Below the pieces are notes generated by a model. The model searched no databases, was not told where the DNA came from, and saw nothing but the letters and a program-made list of their open reading frames with translations. Position numbers and translations under genes: made by a program. From Aquilaria yunnanensis (lineage: Eukaryota; Streptophyta; Magnoliopsida; Malvales; Thymelaeaceae), in assembly GCA_039654915.1 (NCBI GenBank), contig CM077599.1, forward strand, positions 22,753,501-22,817,500: a stretch of 64,000 nucleotides of DNA. Direction: 5' to 3'. Position 1 is the stretch's first letter; every line of letters begins with the position of its first letter. Positions 1 to 11,449 of this stretch are shown in pieces.

Positions 1-93
1 AAATCAATACTATATCTAATTAGACATATGTCCATATATCCATTGTAGAAAAAATGGGACATAATGGAGCGAGGTCTGGATGTCGATCAAAGA

Positions 94-603
94 GCGTCCA
101 TCTTCATGCATGAGAATGCCAAGACAAGTGTCGCTAGCCGCCAAATCCCCCGCGCTTGCTTCGGTTTCATCTCTCGCCAGCTTGCTTCCAAACCAGTCCC
201 CCCCTTCACTCTCCACTCCCCATCCTTTGCCTCCGCAATCAACACGGCCGATATAAAGCGCAACAACCACTTTGGACCCAAACAAAAACCCCCCAGAAAA
301 GAAACAAAATCAGAACTTGTTCTCGTTCCCGCTTAGAATCCACTGCACCATTATTTTATGTAGTGTTGTTTGTTTGATTGTTTTTTGTGCAACCAGTAGC
401 ACAGGCCCCATAACTTCGTCTTCTTCACCGCGTGGTTTGGCTTCTTTCTTCGCAGCAACGGTTCCCTGGTCATCTTTCCCCTCTAGACTTGTTTTCTGCT
501 TTAATGGCTTCTTGGTTCTCTTAGTTTTCAGATTCCTGTTTCTGGGTTCTTTTTGTTCTTCTGTTTTCTGGTGAACCCATAGTTTGTTTCCTTTTGGGCG
601 GAA
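94..603 (+). promoter_or_regulatory. PDAT-A promoter and 5' UTR
   Basis: A TATA box (TATAAAG) is visible at 252-258, about 350 bp before the ATG, and is followed by pyrimidine-rich leader sequence. From about 94 the sequence is clearly homologous to the region upstream of the second PDAT gene (50575-51098), so the duplication included the promoter. In the other copy the TATA box reads TAGAAAG. The first 93 bases hold nothing I can name. Confidence 0.6.
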
Positions 604-3600
604 ATGGCTTCGATTCTTCGTTTTAGGAAGTTCTGCTTTGTAGAGCCGGTGAATTTGTCTGCTCTGAAGCTTCAAGTCAACAAGGAGAAAGAAGCCGTTT
701 CCGCAAGGAAGAGGATTGGCTCAGAAACCACCGTCAGTGAGAGGCGAAATCTTCCGAAGAGGCAGCCGAGGGGATGGAATTGCGTGGATAGATGTTGTTG
801 GGCAATCGGGTGTATTTGTACGACATGGTGGCTTCTCTTGTTCTTCTACCACTGTTTACCGGGAACGTGGCCGGTGCCGGAGCCGCCTGGTTCAAGGCTC
901 CAGCGAGAAGGCTTGACGGCCCTTCACCCTGTTGTTTTGGTCCCCGGCATTGTGACTGGTGGCCTTGAATTGTGGGAAGGCAAACCCTGTGCAGAAGGGC
1001 TCTTCCGCAACCGCCTTTGGGGCGGCAGCTTTTCCAAACTCCTCACAAGGTACTTGTATTTGTGAAGATCAAAATTACCACCATCCTAGTGCTGCTTTTT
1101 TTTCCCTCAACTGTGATTTGTATGAGTTAGTTTGAGTTAGAGGGAAATTTCTTTTTTAGGCCTTTGTGTTGGTTGGAGCACTTGGCACTGGACAATAGGA
1201 CGGGGCTTGACCCACCGGCAATTCGGGTTCGGCCAGTTCCGGGGCTTGTTGCTGCTGACTATTTTGCTCCTGGCTATTTTGTGTGGGCTGTTCTGATTGA
1301 GAATTTGGCCAAAATTGGCTATGAGGGCAAGAATTTGCATATGGCTGCTTATGATTGGAGGCTTTCTTTTCAGAATACAGAGGTACACTTCTTCCCTTCT
1401 TCTGTTTCTCATTCCTGTGCAATTGCTGTTATCAAAATAAATCATCATGTTGATTTGTCTAAATGTGAGTTGGTTAAGGAGTTATATGGAAGTTTGTCTT
1501 TTAACATCAAAGCATATACAACTGAAATAGAAGTTGCCTGAGCGCCACATTTTCCAGGGTTAGATAGTTAATAACAACCTTTCTGATCAATCCATTTAAC
1601 GTTTTGATGTAATGTTAAGGGTAATGTTTCGGTTTAGCTGTTTTCTGTGTTTCTCTCCTAAAACTAGACAAAAAGTACACAAAGTGAGCCCCAAACTCTG
1701 ATTAGTACCGCTATTCGGTTTTCCTCTAGGATTGTCATTTTAGCATAACTTGAGTGGAGCTGTAATGATTTACTATATTTGACTGCAAACCAACAGATAC
1801 GGGACCATGCTCTCAGTAGACTGAAGAGTAAAATTGAGCTTCTGTATGAAACGAATGGCTATAAGAAAGTTGTAGTTGTGCCCCATTCAATGGGGGTTAT
1901 CTATTTTCTACACTTCCTCAAATGGGTTGAGGCACCTGCTCCCATGGGTGCTGGTGGTGAGGCTGGTTGGTGTGCTAAGTACATCAAATCAATAGTGAAC
2001 ATTGGTCCAGCTTTTCTTGGTGTTCCAAAGGCAGTCAGTAATATATTATCAGCCGAAGCAAGAGATGTTGCCTATATCAGGTTAGTCATAGCGGTCCTCT
2101 TCTATCAACTGACAATCGCTTTTGGTACGAGAAGTTGAATGAGATGAAGCTTGAAAACATTTAACTGTAAGATTTGTAGTGAATAAATTTCTCTTAATCG
2201 ATTCGTTTAGTCAACTGGGAGAGCTTTGCACACCTGTTTCTCTTGGAAATTGGCCTTTATAAATTCTTGTTTGAAAATGACTTAATCAATCAATGCAATG
2301 TCAACAATCTATATGGTACAACTCCTTATAACTGAGACTATAAACATTTCTGATCTATGGTAGTAACAGCAACAACTGTCTGTTCACTGTAGAGCTATGG
2401 CTCCTGGAGTTTGGGATCCTGAGATGTTAGGGTTCCAAACATTTGAACATGTCATGCGGGTGTTTCGAACATGGGATTCTGCTGTCTCATTGTTGCCTAA
2501 AGGAGGAGAAACCATTTGGGGCAACATGCACTGGTCTCCAGAAGAAGGGAACATTTGCAGTATGGGAAAGGAAAAACAGTTGCAGTGCTCTTCCAAGGAC
2601 TATAAGATCAATAATAGTGCTGCGAAGGTGGCTTTCCAAGTGACAGAACCTGTGAAGTATGGAAGGATGATATCTTTTGGCAAATTGGCATCACAGTTGC
2701 CTTCTTCTGAGGTCCCCACAATTGATGCTGAGGTACCTTCAATTTCACTTCCGATATTCTGATGTATTTTTATAATTTGTTCATGTTTCAGTTGAATAAA
2801 CACTTCTGCATCCCCTGTGCACATATCCAGGTTGCGAGCAAATTCATATGAAATTCCCAGTCATGATTCTCAGTTTCTCACTTGATATCCGCAGGTTGAC
2901 TTCCATCTTTTATTGACAGGAATTTGCACGCATGAGAGCTTCAAGGACTTCCAATTCATCATGTCCGGAGGCTTGGACAGAATACGATGAAATGAGCAGG
3001 GAAAGCATAAAGAAGGTTGCAGCACATAAGGCTTACACTGCGAACACTCTTCTTGATCTACTTCGATTTGTGGCTCCAAAATTGATGGGACGTGCTGAGG
3101 CGCATTTTTCTCACGGGATTGCGGACAATCTCGATGATTCTAAATACAACCATTACAAGTATTGGTCTAATCCACTTGAAACCAAGTAAGTGGATATACA
3201 GTTTAGGCAAATTTTTGGTGAATGTTATGCTAAATAGTTAGACCATTAGATAACTTCCGAGTTATAGGTCACCGCATTCGTAAAGTTGCATTGCACAAAC
3301 ATTTTCAAGGAGGGCTAGCCTCAGTGCCATTGTAAGGTTGCTTCTTCCTTATAGTCATTACGTACAATTTCTGTGATTCCTGGGTCCTTTTTTAACAGCA
3401 ACATCTGCAAAATTCTTTCAGACTACCCGATGCTCCAGACATGGAGATCTTCTGCTTATGTGGAGTTGGGATTCCCACGGAGAGGTCATACGTGTACAAG
3501 CAATCTCCCATCAGTAAGTGCAGGAGCATTCCATACCAGATCGATACTTCAGCCAACGGAGGTGACGGCAGCTCCCTGAAAGGTGGCGTGTACTTCGCAG

Positions 3601-3905
3601 ACGGGGACGAGAGTGTGCCGGTTTTAAGCGCCGGCTTCATGTGTGCCAAAGGTTGGAAGGGCAAAACACGGTTCAATCCGTCCGGCATGGCTACATACGT
3701 GAGGGAGTACCGACACAAGCCACCCGCTAGTCTCTTTGAGGGAAGGGGCACGGAGAGTGGTGCGCATGTAGACATTATGGGAAACGTTGCACTGATCGAA
3801 GACATTCTGCGAATCGCAGCTGGAGCGACTGGTGGAGACATTGGAGGTGATCAAATACATTCGGATATCTTAAGGATGGCGGAAGGAATAAATCTTCGGC
3901 TTTGA
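604..3905 (+). CDS. PDAT2: Phospholipid:diacylglycerol acyltransferase, PDAT2-like (PDAT-A)
   Basis: The family moves an acyl chain from the sn-2 position of a phospholipid to diacylglycerol, making triacylglycerol without acyl-CoA in the ER. I place six exons: 604-1049, 1160-1382, 1797-2080, 2393-2732, 2920-3185 and 3422-3905, all with GT-AG introns and consistent phases, giving 680 aa, the usual family length. The ATG opens the MASILRFRK N-terminus typical of the PDAT2 branch. Visible in order: a basic N-terminus, a membrane segment at about residues 66-85, the PGIVTGGLELWEG block (about 112-124), the nucleophile Ser254 in PHSMG, the acid Asp582 in DGDESVPV and His635 in GAHVDIMG. This is the LCAT-like catalytic triad. 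No break is seen. A second, damaged copy starts at 51099. Assignment to PDAT is firm; PDAT2 rather than PDAT1 is from the N-terminus and overall wording. Confidence 0.93.
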
Positions 3906-4240
3906 TAAGAGTTGAGGAACTTAACCATGCTAATTGTGGGATAAGAGCTGTCATAAGGCAGGACAACGGTGAACGGAAAGGGAGACTACTAACAGGTAAC
4001 AGAAAAGCCGTAACTTTATCTTCCAATATTAATTAACTTCAATAAAAGTTCAGGGTGCTCTTAAATCCGAATAATGGGTACGTACCTGAGTGAGTAGAAA
4101 TTAGTTTACTAGCGGAATAGTTTGTAAAACTTGGCTGCCCATTTTTGTTTTTCTTCTTGGTCCTCTCAGTGTTATAGCTTCCTATGTGAGCGATTGTAAT
4201 CGAATAATAATGAAAATGTGGGGTTTTTTTGTGTTTACTT
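3906..4240 (+). other. 3' UTR of PDAT-A
   Basis: The sequence after the stop is collinear with the DNA after the PDAT-B stop, including the part of that UTR that now lies beyond the copia element (from 59237). AATAAT-type polyadenylation signals occur around 4202-4210. The end point is an estimate. Confidence 0.5.
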
Positions 4241-4454
4241 TTCTTTTGTCCTATTTGTGAAAGAACTTTTGTGATTAGCTTCAAGAATTTTACATGAAAA
4301 TGCATAGAAACGCAATTCAACTCCGTTGTAAATTTGTCACTGAAAATGAATATCTAGGCTAGGGTGATCGATTAGTGACAGAAAAATTCATTGCTAAAAT
4401 CGTTTCACTTTTTCATAAGTGACAGAAAGGAAATTAGCCGCTGGTTTTTTTTAT

Positions 4455-4825
4455 TTTTTTAGAAACTTATAATTACCTTGAGGCCCTAACCTACAGTTTG
4501 TCTCCTTTATTTTTAAAAACTTACACTTTACCTCTATATTTTTTACATTGTCTGATAACAACTTCTAAAACTGTATTTAAACTATATAATAGCTATATTT
4601 CAGTAATTTCAATCTCTCCAATATTTTTTGCATATCATAATCTTTTAAATGTTGGTTAACTGTGAAAAAAAAATCAAAAATCTTGAAATTATTGAAACAT
4701 GATTATCAAATAGTTTAAATTAGAGTTTCAAAAGTTATTGTCGGATACTATAAAGAAAATAAGGAGTAAATGCAAAGTGAGGTTAGACCAAACCATAGAG
4801 GAATTTTGTAATTTTCCTTTTTTCT
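4455..4825. repeat. Degenerate MITE, same family as those at 50021 and 52050
   Basis: An AT-rich block begins near GAAACTTATAATTA and ends with TTTTGTAATTTTCC. Its interior can be lined up with the elements at 50021-50506 and 52050-52514. No clear target duplication remains here, so both ends are approximate. Confidence 0.5.
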
Positions 4826-5809
4826 TGAAAAAAAAAGAATGCAATAACGACGGATTTTATGAAGAATAAAAAGCAACAAATAATTGATTGACAGATATTG
4901 GCCGTTGCATTTTTGTAGCTTTTAAGAGTTTAGTTGGATTGGTTTAAAACTGACTTGAACACAAAAAGCCAATCAACTTTTGTTGTTATAACATAAACCA
5001 TCTGAATTTCTTTTAAATAACCGAATTAAAATATGGTTTATCCCCTTTTTACTTAAACCATCTGAATTATAATTCAGCTTATATTTGGTTTTCGTAATTT
5101 CGTTATTCTTTACTAGAGGTAAGAACATGATAATTGAAAGAAAAGCAAAAATTGAGAATATATGATAAAAATAATTCATAACATTATAGGTCAAACTTAA
5201 AATTAAAGTTAAAGGGTGATGATTCATATAAAATGATGATTTTATATATGTAGGATTAAATACAAATTACGTATTACATTTTTGTTAATTCGATTTGCCT
5301 GGTTTCAAGTTTAGAAATAAATAACTGATCTAATATTAAACATAAAATTCAATTTTGAATAGATTCAAACCAAATAATTAAATAATTGAATTATTTTATT
5401 CAATCCAATTAAATAATTCATCTGAACTTTTTTATTTTAACCAAATAATGAACACCCTAGTTGGTTCTATATACATCTCACTAGTGAAATATTGATATTA
5501 AACTGTTAAATAAAAGCAAAAGGCTATTAAAACTAAAAAAATCAATTTCTAAATTCTAACAGTAATGTAAAGGAGGCGTCCGCTTTGGCTTTCGCGACTC
5601 CCATTAAAGTTTTTTCCTCAAAAAAATCATCTGAAAACTTAATTGACGGAGAAAATAATTCATTAAGTAATGATAATATGAAGGAAATAATTATTTTTGA
5701 AAACATGTGTAGACATATTAATGTTAAAAAATTAAATATTTCAGCAGTTAATACTTAATAACAATCTACTATCAGTAATACCTAAGAGCTAGGTGGCATT
5801 CCCACCCAC
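4826..5809. other. AT-rich intergenic DNA, no feature recognised
   Basis: No gene-like reading frame, RNA gene or bounded repeat is seen. Short direct repeats occur (for example AAACCATCTGAAT near 4993 and 5054). Confidence 0.5.
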
Positions 5810-6650
5810 TAGGGCTGTAAATTTGGGTTTGGGGTCGGATTCGGGTCGGAATCCGAAATTTTTAAGTAACTTCTTCATCCGAAAAATATAACCCGAACCA
5901 ACCCTAACAAAAAAATATAGGGTTAGAGTTGGGTTTACCTGATATCCTACTACCGATAACTATTGCCTCGGTCTGGTTTACCTAACATCCCACCACCGAT
6001 AGCTATTGCCTTTGCCGTGAAGGGCGAAGGTGAGGGACAGAGGACAACGTGAGCGTGGTGTTATACACGGACGATGATGCAACGGACAAGATGATGTACA
6101 AACAGCTCAAGACAGCAGACAAACAACTAACGATGGCGAGGGTGACTAACAGAGAATGCAAGATGGTAAGGGCGAGGGACGGGGATCACGAGTCGATGGA
6201 GGATGAGTGTGAGGCGATGCCAACAGAGGGTGGTGTGAGGGCTAGGCAAAGGCTATGCGAGGTGGGAAGGCGAATGACGAACTAACAAAAGGCGCACGGC
6301 TAGTTGGTGACGATGAAGAGAAGTAGTAAAGTGAAAGTATGAAAGTGAATGAAAGGGCGGGTGGCAGCTTGTAAGTGGGATTAGGTTTAGGGAGGTTAAG
6401 TTAGGGATTTATAGGTATGTAAGTGGGTTGGGCCAGTATAGGTTACTAGGATGAGATGGAAATGGGCTGGAAAAGAATAAAAATCGGGTTATTCAGATTT
6501 GACCCAAACCAATCTGATTTTGACTTCTCTAAATCGGGTCGGTTTCGAGTTGACTTGAATCATACTTATTTTTTTTGTTGACCCGACCCTAACCCGAAAA
6601 ATAGGGCCTAGTTTCAAGTTAGAGTTAATTTCTTTACCTTTACCACCCCC
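5810..6650. mobile_element. Non-autonomous hAT-like element (degenerate)
   Basis: It begins TAGGGCTGTAAAT. Both ends carry runs of GGGTTNGGGT / AACCCGAAC type in inverted orientation. The interior phrase around 5940-6010 recurs in the element at 47289-48140, which has a clean hAT-type 8-bp duplication, so the two are relatives. Here CCACCCAC (5802-5809) and CCACCCCC (6643-6650) could be an imperfect target duplication. The 78-aa open frame inside is not judged to be a gene. Confidence 0.45.
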
Positions 6651-6798
6651 GCAAAAGAATTTTGTCTGCGCATTTTTTTAAAACAATATATATCGCTACC
6701 AAGGTAAATCTCGACTGAACTCTTGTACTATGGATATTATATCATGGGCTTATGTCTAATTAGATATGTCTAATTCACTATTTGACCCTTGTACTATG

Positions 6799-6803
6799 GT
6801 GAC
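6799..6803. repeat. Target-site duplication GTGAC (left) of the Ogre element
   Basis: GTGAC here and again at 39472-39476, directly outside the first and third LTR. A perfect 5-bp match shows that the whole 32.7 kb entered as one unit or was rearranged internally after one insertion. Confidence 0.85.
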
Positions 6804-7312
6804 TGTTGACACCCAATTTCGTCCGGCCATTAAAATAATTTTAAAAAAAATTAAATAAAAAAAATTAAATAAAAAAAAATGTATTATTATTATTATTGTT
6901 ATTATTATTACTAAATTTTTTTTTTTTTAATTAGTTTAAAATATATATATTTTTTTAAGATTTGATATATGTGTGTATATGTGTATGTTTGAAAGAAAAA
7001 AAGAAAACTCCATAAAAATGACAAAATTTAAAAGTTTGAGGTAAAAATGACAAAATTAAGAAGTTTCAGGCAAAATTGACAAATTCTGAAAGTTCCAGGA
7101 GCATTTGGCAGTTTGTCACATAAAATTTTGAGCCTGCCGACGTTTTTGGCTCAAATTGACAGAAAACGACAAAATTGTCAAAATCAGAAGCTTCAGGAAC
7201 TTATCCAGAGGCTGAGAGACGTAAAGGACTAAAATTGTCATTTTACCAATTTAAGAGATAAGTTTGAAATTTTTTATTAATTTATCCATCAACAGTTCAG
7301 CTAAACTTCCTC

Positions 7313-7320
7313 TATAAATA
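7313..7320 (+). promoter_or_regulatory. LTR TATA box (U3/R boundary)
   Basis: TATAAATA preceded by CTTCCTC. Transcription would be expected to begin about 30 bases on, near 7345. The same box occurs at 29024-29031 and 35960-35967 in the other LTRs. Confidence 0.6.
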
Positions 7321-7489
7321 GCCCCCCAAATTTTGTGCTGAACACAGAAAAAAATAGCAAAAAAACTTAGAGCTCCGTTTCAAAAAAAGAGAAAATTACA
7401 GCCCTTAGCCCCAGCCCTCTTCCCTTCTTCCCCAGAAAGCCAAAATTTTTTTTTCACTGCTGTTCCCTCTCTCTCTCTCTCTCTCTCTC

Positions 7490-7790
7490 TGCCGTGCCCC
7501 TCGCCGCCCGCCGCCGCCGCCCTACGCCGTTCGCCGCCGCCGTGCCCTCCCCTCGCCGCACCTGCCGCCGCCGCGCTCGCCCTCGCCGCCAGCCGCCCAC
7601 GCCGTTCCCCCCGCCTCACCTTCCTTTTTCCCCTTGCACCGCCCCTGCCCGCCGCCGCGCCGCCCCTGCCTGCCGCCGCGCCGCCCTCGCCGCCGGCCCC
7701 CCCCCCCCCCCACGCCGTCGCCCCCTGCCCCTGGCCGTGCCGCCAGCTGCCCCTCCCCTTCCCCCCCTCGCGCCGTCGTCGTTCTCATTT
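7490..7790. repeat. GC-rich CCG/CCCC tract inside the LTR
   Basis: After a (CT)n run comes about 300 bp of CCGCCG-type sequence with a C15-16 run near 7697. It lies in what should be the transcribed leader (R/U5). Overlapping open frames on both strands (Pro/Arg/Ala/Gly-rich) follow from composition and are not called as genes. Copies at 29201-29501 and 36137-36437. Confidence 0.6.
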
Positions 7791-8049
7791 CCTGGGATTC
7801 AAAATTCAAAACTAAAAGGGTAAACCCTTGTTTCACCCATCATCTTTTCAATTTCTTTCTATTAGGTCACTAACCTTTTTATTTTGTCTTTGCAGAAAAT
7901 TAATTAACTAACTCATTTATTTTTTTACTTGTTTATTTATTTGTTTATTATTGTTATTATTACTAACCTTTTTTTTTTTTGTTATTAGCAACTAACAACT
8001 AACTTGCTAATTTTTACTAACCTTTATTATTATTGTTGTTAATAATTAA

Positions 8050-8430
8050 TTAAATTGTCTAACTTTTATTTATTGTTGTTAATTAATTAACTTAATTAAA
8101 CTTGGCTAATTTTTATTTATTGTTGTTAATTAATTAACTTAATTAAACTTGGCTAATTTTTATTTATTGTTGTTAATTAATTAACTTAATTAAACTTGGC
8201 TAACTTTTATTTATTGTTGTTAATTAATTAACTTAATTAAACTTGGCTAATTTTTATTTATTGTTGTTAATTAATTAACTTAATTAAACTTGGCTAACTT
8301 TTATTTATTGTTGTTAATTAATTAACTTAATTAAACTTGGTTAATTTTTATTTATTGTTGTTAATTAATTAACTTAATTAAACTTGGCTAACTTTTATTG
8401 TTGTTGTTAATTAATTAAATTAATTAAATT
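8050..8430. repeat. 47-bp AT-rich tandem repeat in LTR
   Basis: CTTGGCTAA (once CTTGGTTAA) recurs every 47 bp from 8101 to about 8383, seven times, each with TTAATTAATTAACTTAATTAAA before it. Diverged partial units continue to about 8560. The same block is in LTR2 and LTR3. Confidence 0.75.
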
Positions 8431-9600
8431 GTCTAACTTTTATTTTTGTTGTAATTAATTAACTTAATTAACTTGACTAACTTTTTATTATTGTTGTTAA
8501 CCATTAATTTAATTAAACTTGGCTAATTTTTATTATTGTTGTTAATTAATTTAATCTAACTTTTACTAACCTTTTTTATTGTTATTAACTAACTAATCCA
8601 ACTAATCTAACTATATTAATTGTGCTAACTTTTATTATTATTGTGTTATTAAAGTGGATGGCCAAAAAGCCCCACTTTATTAATTGAATTTTTTTTATGA
8701 TTAAAAGATAAAAAAAGGAATTTTATGTGAATAATTTTCTAAAGGCTAATAAAAATTACTTTTTTTTATTTTGAAACAAAGTTTTTATTCCTTTTAATAA
8801 ACAAACATAATGAAATAATTCAAAAATAAAATAAATAAATAAATAAACATAAAACCATTCTTTTAATACATCTTTAAAATTAATAATTAATGAAATAAAA
8901 AAAATTTAATTAAAACTCCATGACCAAATGATCCGCCAGGATCCATGGCTCGGAAATATTTTTAAAATAAAATATATAAATAAATTTTTTTTTTCTTTAT
9001 AAAAAATAAAAAAAAAAAAAACTTTAGACTAATATATTAATTTTTTTTAGTTTTCTTTATTAAAAAGAATAAAAAGCGTAAAATTTTTGAGTTAATATTT
9101 TTCAATAATATTTTATTTATTTCTTTTAAAAATATAATTTTTTTTTAGTTTTCTTTATTAATAAAAAGAATGAAAAGAATAAAAATTTTGGGTTAATATG
9201 TTATTCAGTAATATTTTACTTATTAAAAGATATAACTTTTTGTTTCCTTTATAAAAATCTTAATCAAATAATTTCAAAATAATACAAAATAAAACAAAAA
9301 TAATTGAATTTTCTCTTAAATATTTTTGACTTATTGATTAGATATATTTTCAGAAATATAAATTAAAATTAAAAAAAAATCTTTCATCAAACAAAGAAGA
9401 ATATAAAAATAAAAATATCAAGACTTTTGTTTTAAAATACATATAAGTTTTCGGTTAAATAATCTTTTATTCCAAAAATAAATTAAATAAATATCAAAAC
9501 TTTTCTTCTTTTGTTTAAAATTTTTGATTCTCTTAATAAAAAAAAAATAATAATAAAAAAATAATAAAAAATAAAAATAAAAATAAAAATTTTTTTTAGT

Positions 9601-9696
9601 TCATGGTATATTGGCTGGAAACTGTCTCGTGCCCGCTTTTGAGCTGCTTCACCTGGTGAAGAGGGTCTGGCTGAGTAACAACGCCCCGTACCATGA
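9601..9696. other. Unique structured island in the LTR
   Basis: About 96 bp of balanced composition in otherwise AT-only DNA, closed by TCATGGTA (9601-9608) and its exact complement TACCATGA (9689-9696). Inside, CTTCACC and GGTGAAG can form a tight stem. It may be a structured RNA or protein-binding element; function unknown. Copies at 31312-31407 and 38248-38343. Confidence 0.45.
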
Positions 9697-9828
9697 TCAA
9701 AATTTTTATTTTTAAATTCTTTAATTCTTTTAAATTAACTTCTTATTAAATAAAAATTAATTATTATTTTTTTAATTCTTTTATAAATTGAGTAATCCTT
9801 TAAAATAATAAATATCTTTCATTAAACA

Positions 9829-10220
9829 AGAAAACAAAAAAAGTAAACAAGAAAAAAAAAGAAAGATAAGAAAAATAAAAGAAAGATAAGAAAGAAAAAT
9901 AAAAGAAAGATAAGAAAGAAAAGAAAGATAAAAAAAATAAAAGAAAAGATAATAAAAAGAAAAGAAAGAAAGAAAAGACAAGAAAAATAAAAGAAAGATA
10001 AGAAAGAAAAATAAAAGAAAGATAAGATAAAGAAAAGAAAGGAAAGATAAGAAAAAGAAAAGAAAGATAAAAGAAAGAAAAAGAAAAAGAAAAGAAAGAA
10101 AGAAAAGAATAAAAAAAGAAAGAAAAGAAAAGAAATTAAAAGAAATTTAAAAAAAAAAAAAAAAGTAAAAATAAGTAGAAAAGAAGAAAAAGAAAGAAAG
10201 TAAAAAAAGAAGTAAAAATA
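9829..10220. repeat. Purine-only (GAAA/GATAA) low-complexity tract
   Basis: Nearly 400 bp of A and G with scattered T, built from AAAGAAAGATAAG-like words. The Phe/Leu-rich open frame on the other strand is only its complement. Present in all three LTRs. Confidence 0.8.
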
Positions 10221-10827
10221 TAAAGATAAATTTTTAGTTAGTATTAAAAATCATTCATAAATAAAAAGAATTACCATTTAAAAATTAATTTCATAATAAT
10301 AAGAATTAAATAATTACGATAAATCGATTTCCATATCCGGATGATCCGGCAGGATCTACGGTTTGGAAAATATCAAACTTTTTAAAATAAATAAATTAAA
10401 TAAATACAAAGATAAAAATCCATGTTTACAATATGGATTAAATTATTTAAAATTTCACCAAATTCCGTGTCCAAATGACTCGGCAGAGTCCATGGTTCGG
10501 AATCAAATCTTCCGTGTCCAAATGACTCGGCAGAGTCCATGGTTCGGAAGTATAAAATTTCATACAAATTAATTAATTTAAAAATCCACATTTCGACTAA
10601 TCCAGTTAAAATTTCTAATTTTGAAAATTAACTGAGAATTATTTAAAAGCAAAGCAAAACAAAATTAAAATCAACCAAGGTGCCAATTTTTGGGCGTTTT
10701 AACAAAGTTGTTTTAACGTAACCGTACTCCCGATCCCCGAACTCTCGTAGACCAATTTTAAGGTGACCAATCGACCTAGGTGAAACCGATTGGTGGCGAC
10801 TCCAGAAAACCTGACGTTGCCACAGCC

Positions 10828-10845
10828 TGGCGACTCCGCTGGGGA
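10828..10845 (+). other. Primer-binding site, tRNA-Arg type
   Basis: TGGCGACTCCGCTGGGGA begins 3 bases after LTR1. Its complement ends in GGAGTCGCCA, as expected for a plant tRNA-Arg 3' end with CCA added. Ogre elements are known to use tRNA-Arg. The ten bases TGGCGACTCC also occur inside the LTR end at 10794-10803. Confidence 0.8.
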
Positions 10846-11449
10846 GTCGACGTTAGTGAGTCGAGCCTAAAGTTGATTTGTTTTTATTTACTTTGCTTTA
10901 CTATTATGTGGATTTATATATTATATTTACTTAAGTAAACATGCATAATGCATTCACAAAATGAAGCTCTATACCCGAGCTTCCTTAAATCAAACACGAT
11001 TCTTTCTAAGCGGAATTGGTGTTGCTGTCCTTGTGAGGCCACGGTCTCCAAGCCTTCACCGGTTTCAAAGTAGCAAAGTAGTGTATTGCCTTCTGAGACG
11101 GTTAGTCTCTGCATGGGCCCACGAAAAGCTACGACTCGAATTAATCCATTCCTTACATAAACCCTAGAGGGTAAGGAATCGGGCCGTCACTATGATTCAG
11201 TGACGGGATTCGGGAACTATCCCTTGCCTTTTTGATAAACCACCTTCTGCATGTAGAATTCCTTACTCCACCTTAGAACCAGCCATTAAGAATTTCCCAT
11301 ACCTCGGTTCCCATTTCCATAGGTTTTGTTTTATCTATATGTTTGTATGATCCTATGTGTTATTTTTTTTACTAACTCTATTTTTCCTTATTTTTCCGGC
11401 ATATACATTTCATCATTAAAGATAAGTATTTGGTGAAAGAACTATTATC
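10846..11449 (+). other. Ogre untranslated leader
   Basis: About 600 bp between PBS and ORF1 with no convincing reading frame. A packaging or splicing role is possible but nothing specific is seen. Confidence 0.5.

Larger units (their letters stand above)
6804..10824 (+). repeat. Ogre LTR1 (5' LTR), 4021 bp
   Basis: It starts TGTTGACACCC and ends GTTGCCACA. Inside are a TATA box (7313-7320), a GC-rich tract (7490-7790), 47-bp tandem repeats (about 8050-8430), a unique island (9601-9696), a purine-only tract (about 9829-10220) and four copies of a 37-bp motif. LTR2 and LTR3 have exactly the same length, and I saw no difference in the parts I compared. Confidence 0.92.

Noticed and set aside
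6049..6285. 78-aa frame in the hAT-like element at 5810
   Set aside because: Non-conserved low-complexity sequence; the related element at 47289 lacks it.
7380..7873. Overlapping 79-109-aa Pro/Arg/Ala/Gly-rich frames on both strands of the LTR GC tract
   Set aside because: They follow from CCG-repeat composition, overlap on both strands and have no domain. Same for the copies at 29091-29584 and 36027-36520.
9781..9981. 66-aa Phe/Leu-rich frame on the minus strand of the LTR
   Set aside because: Complement of the purine tract; no initiation context or homology.
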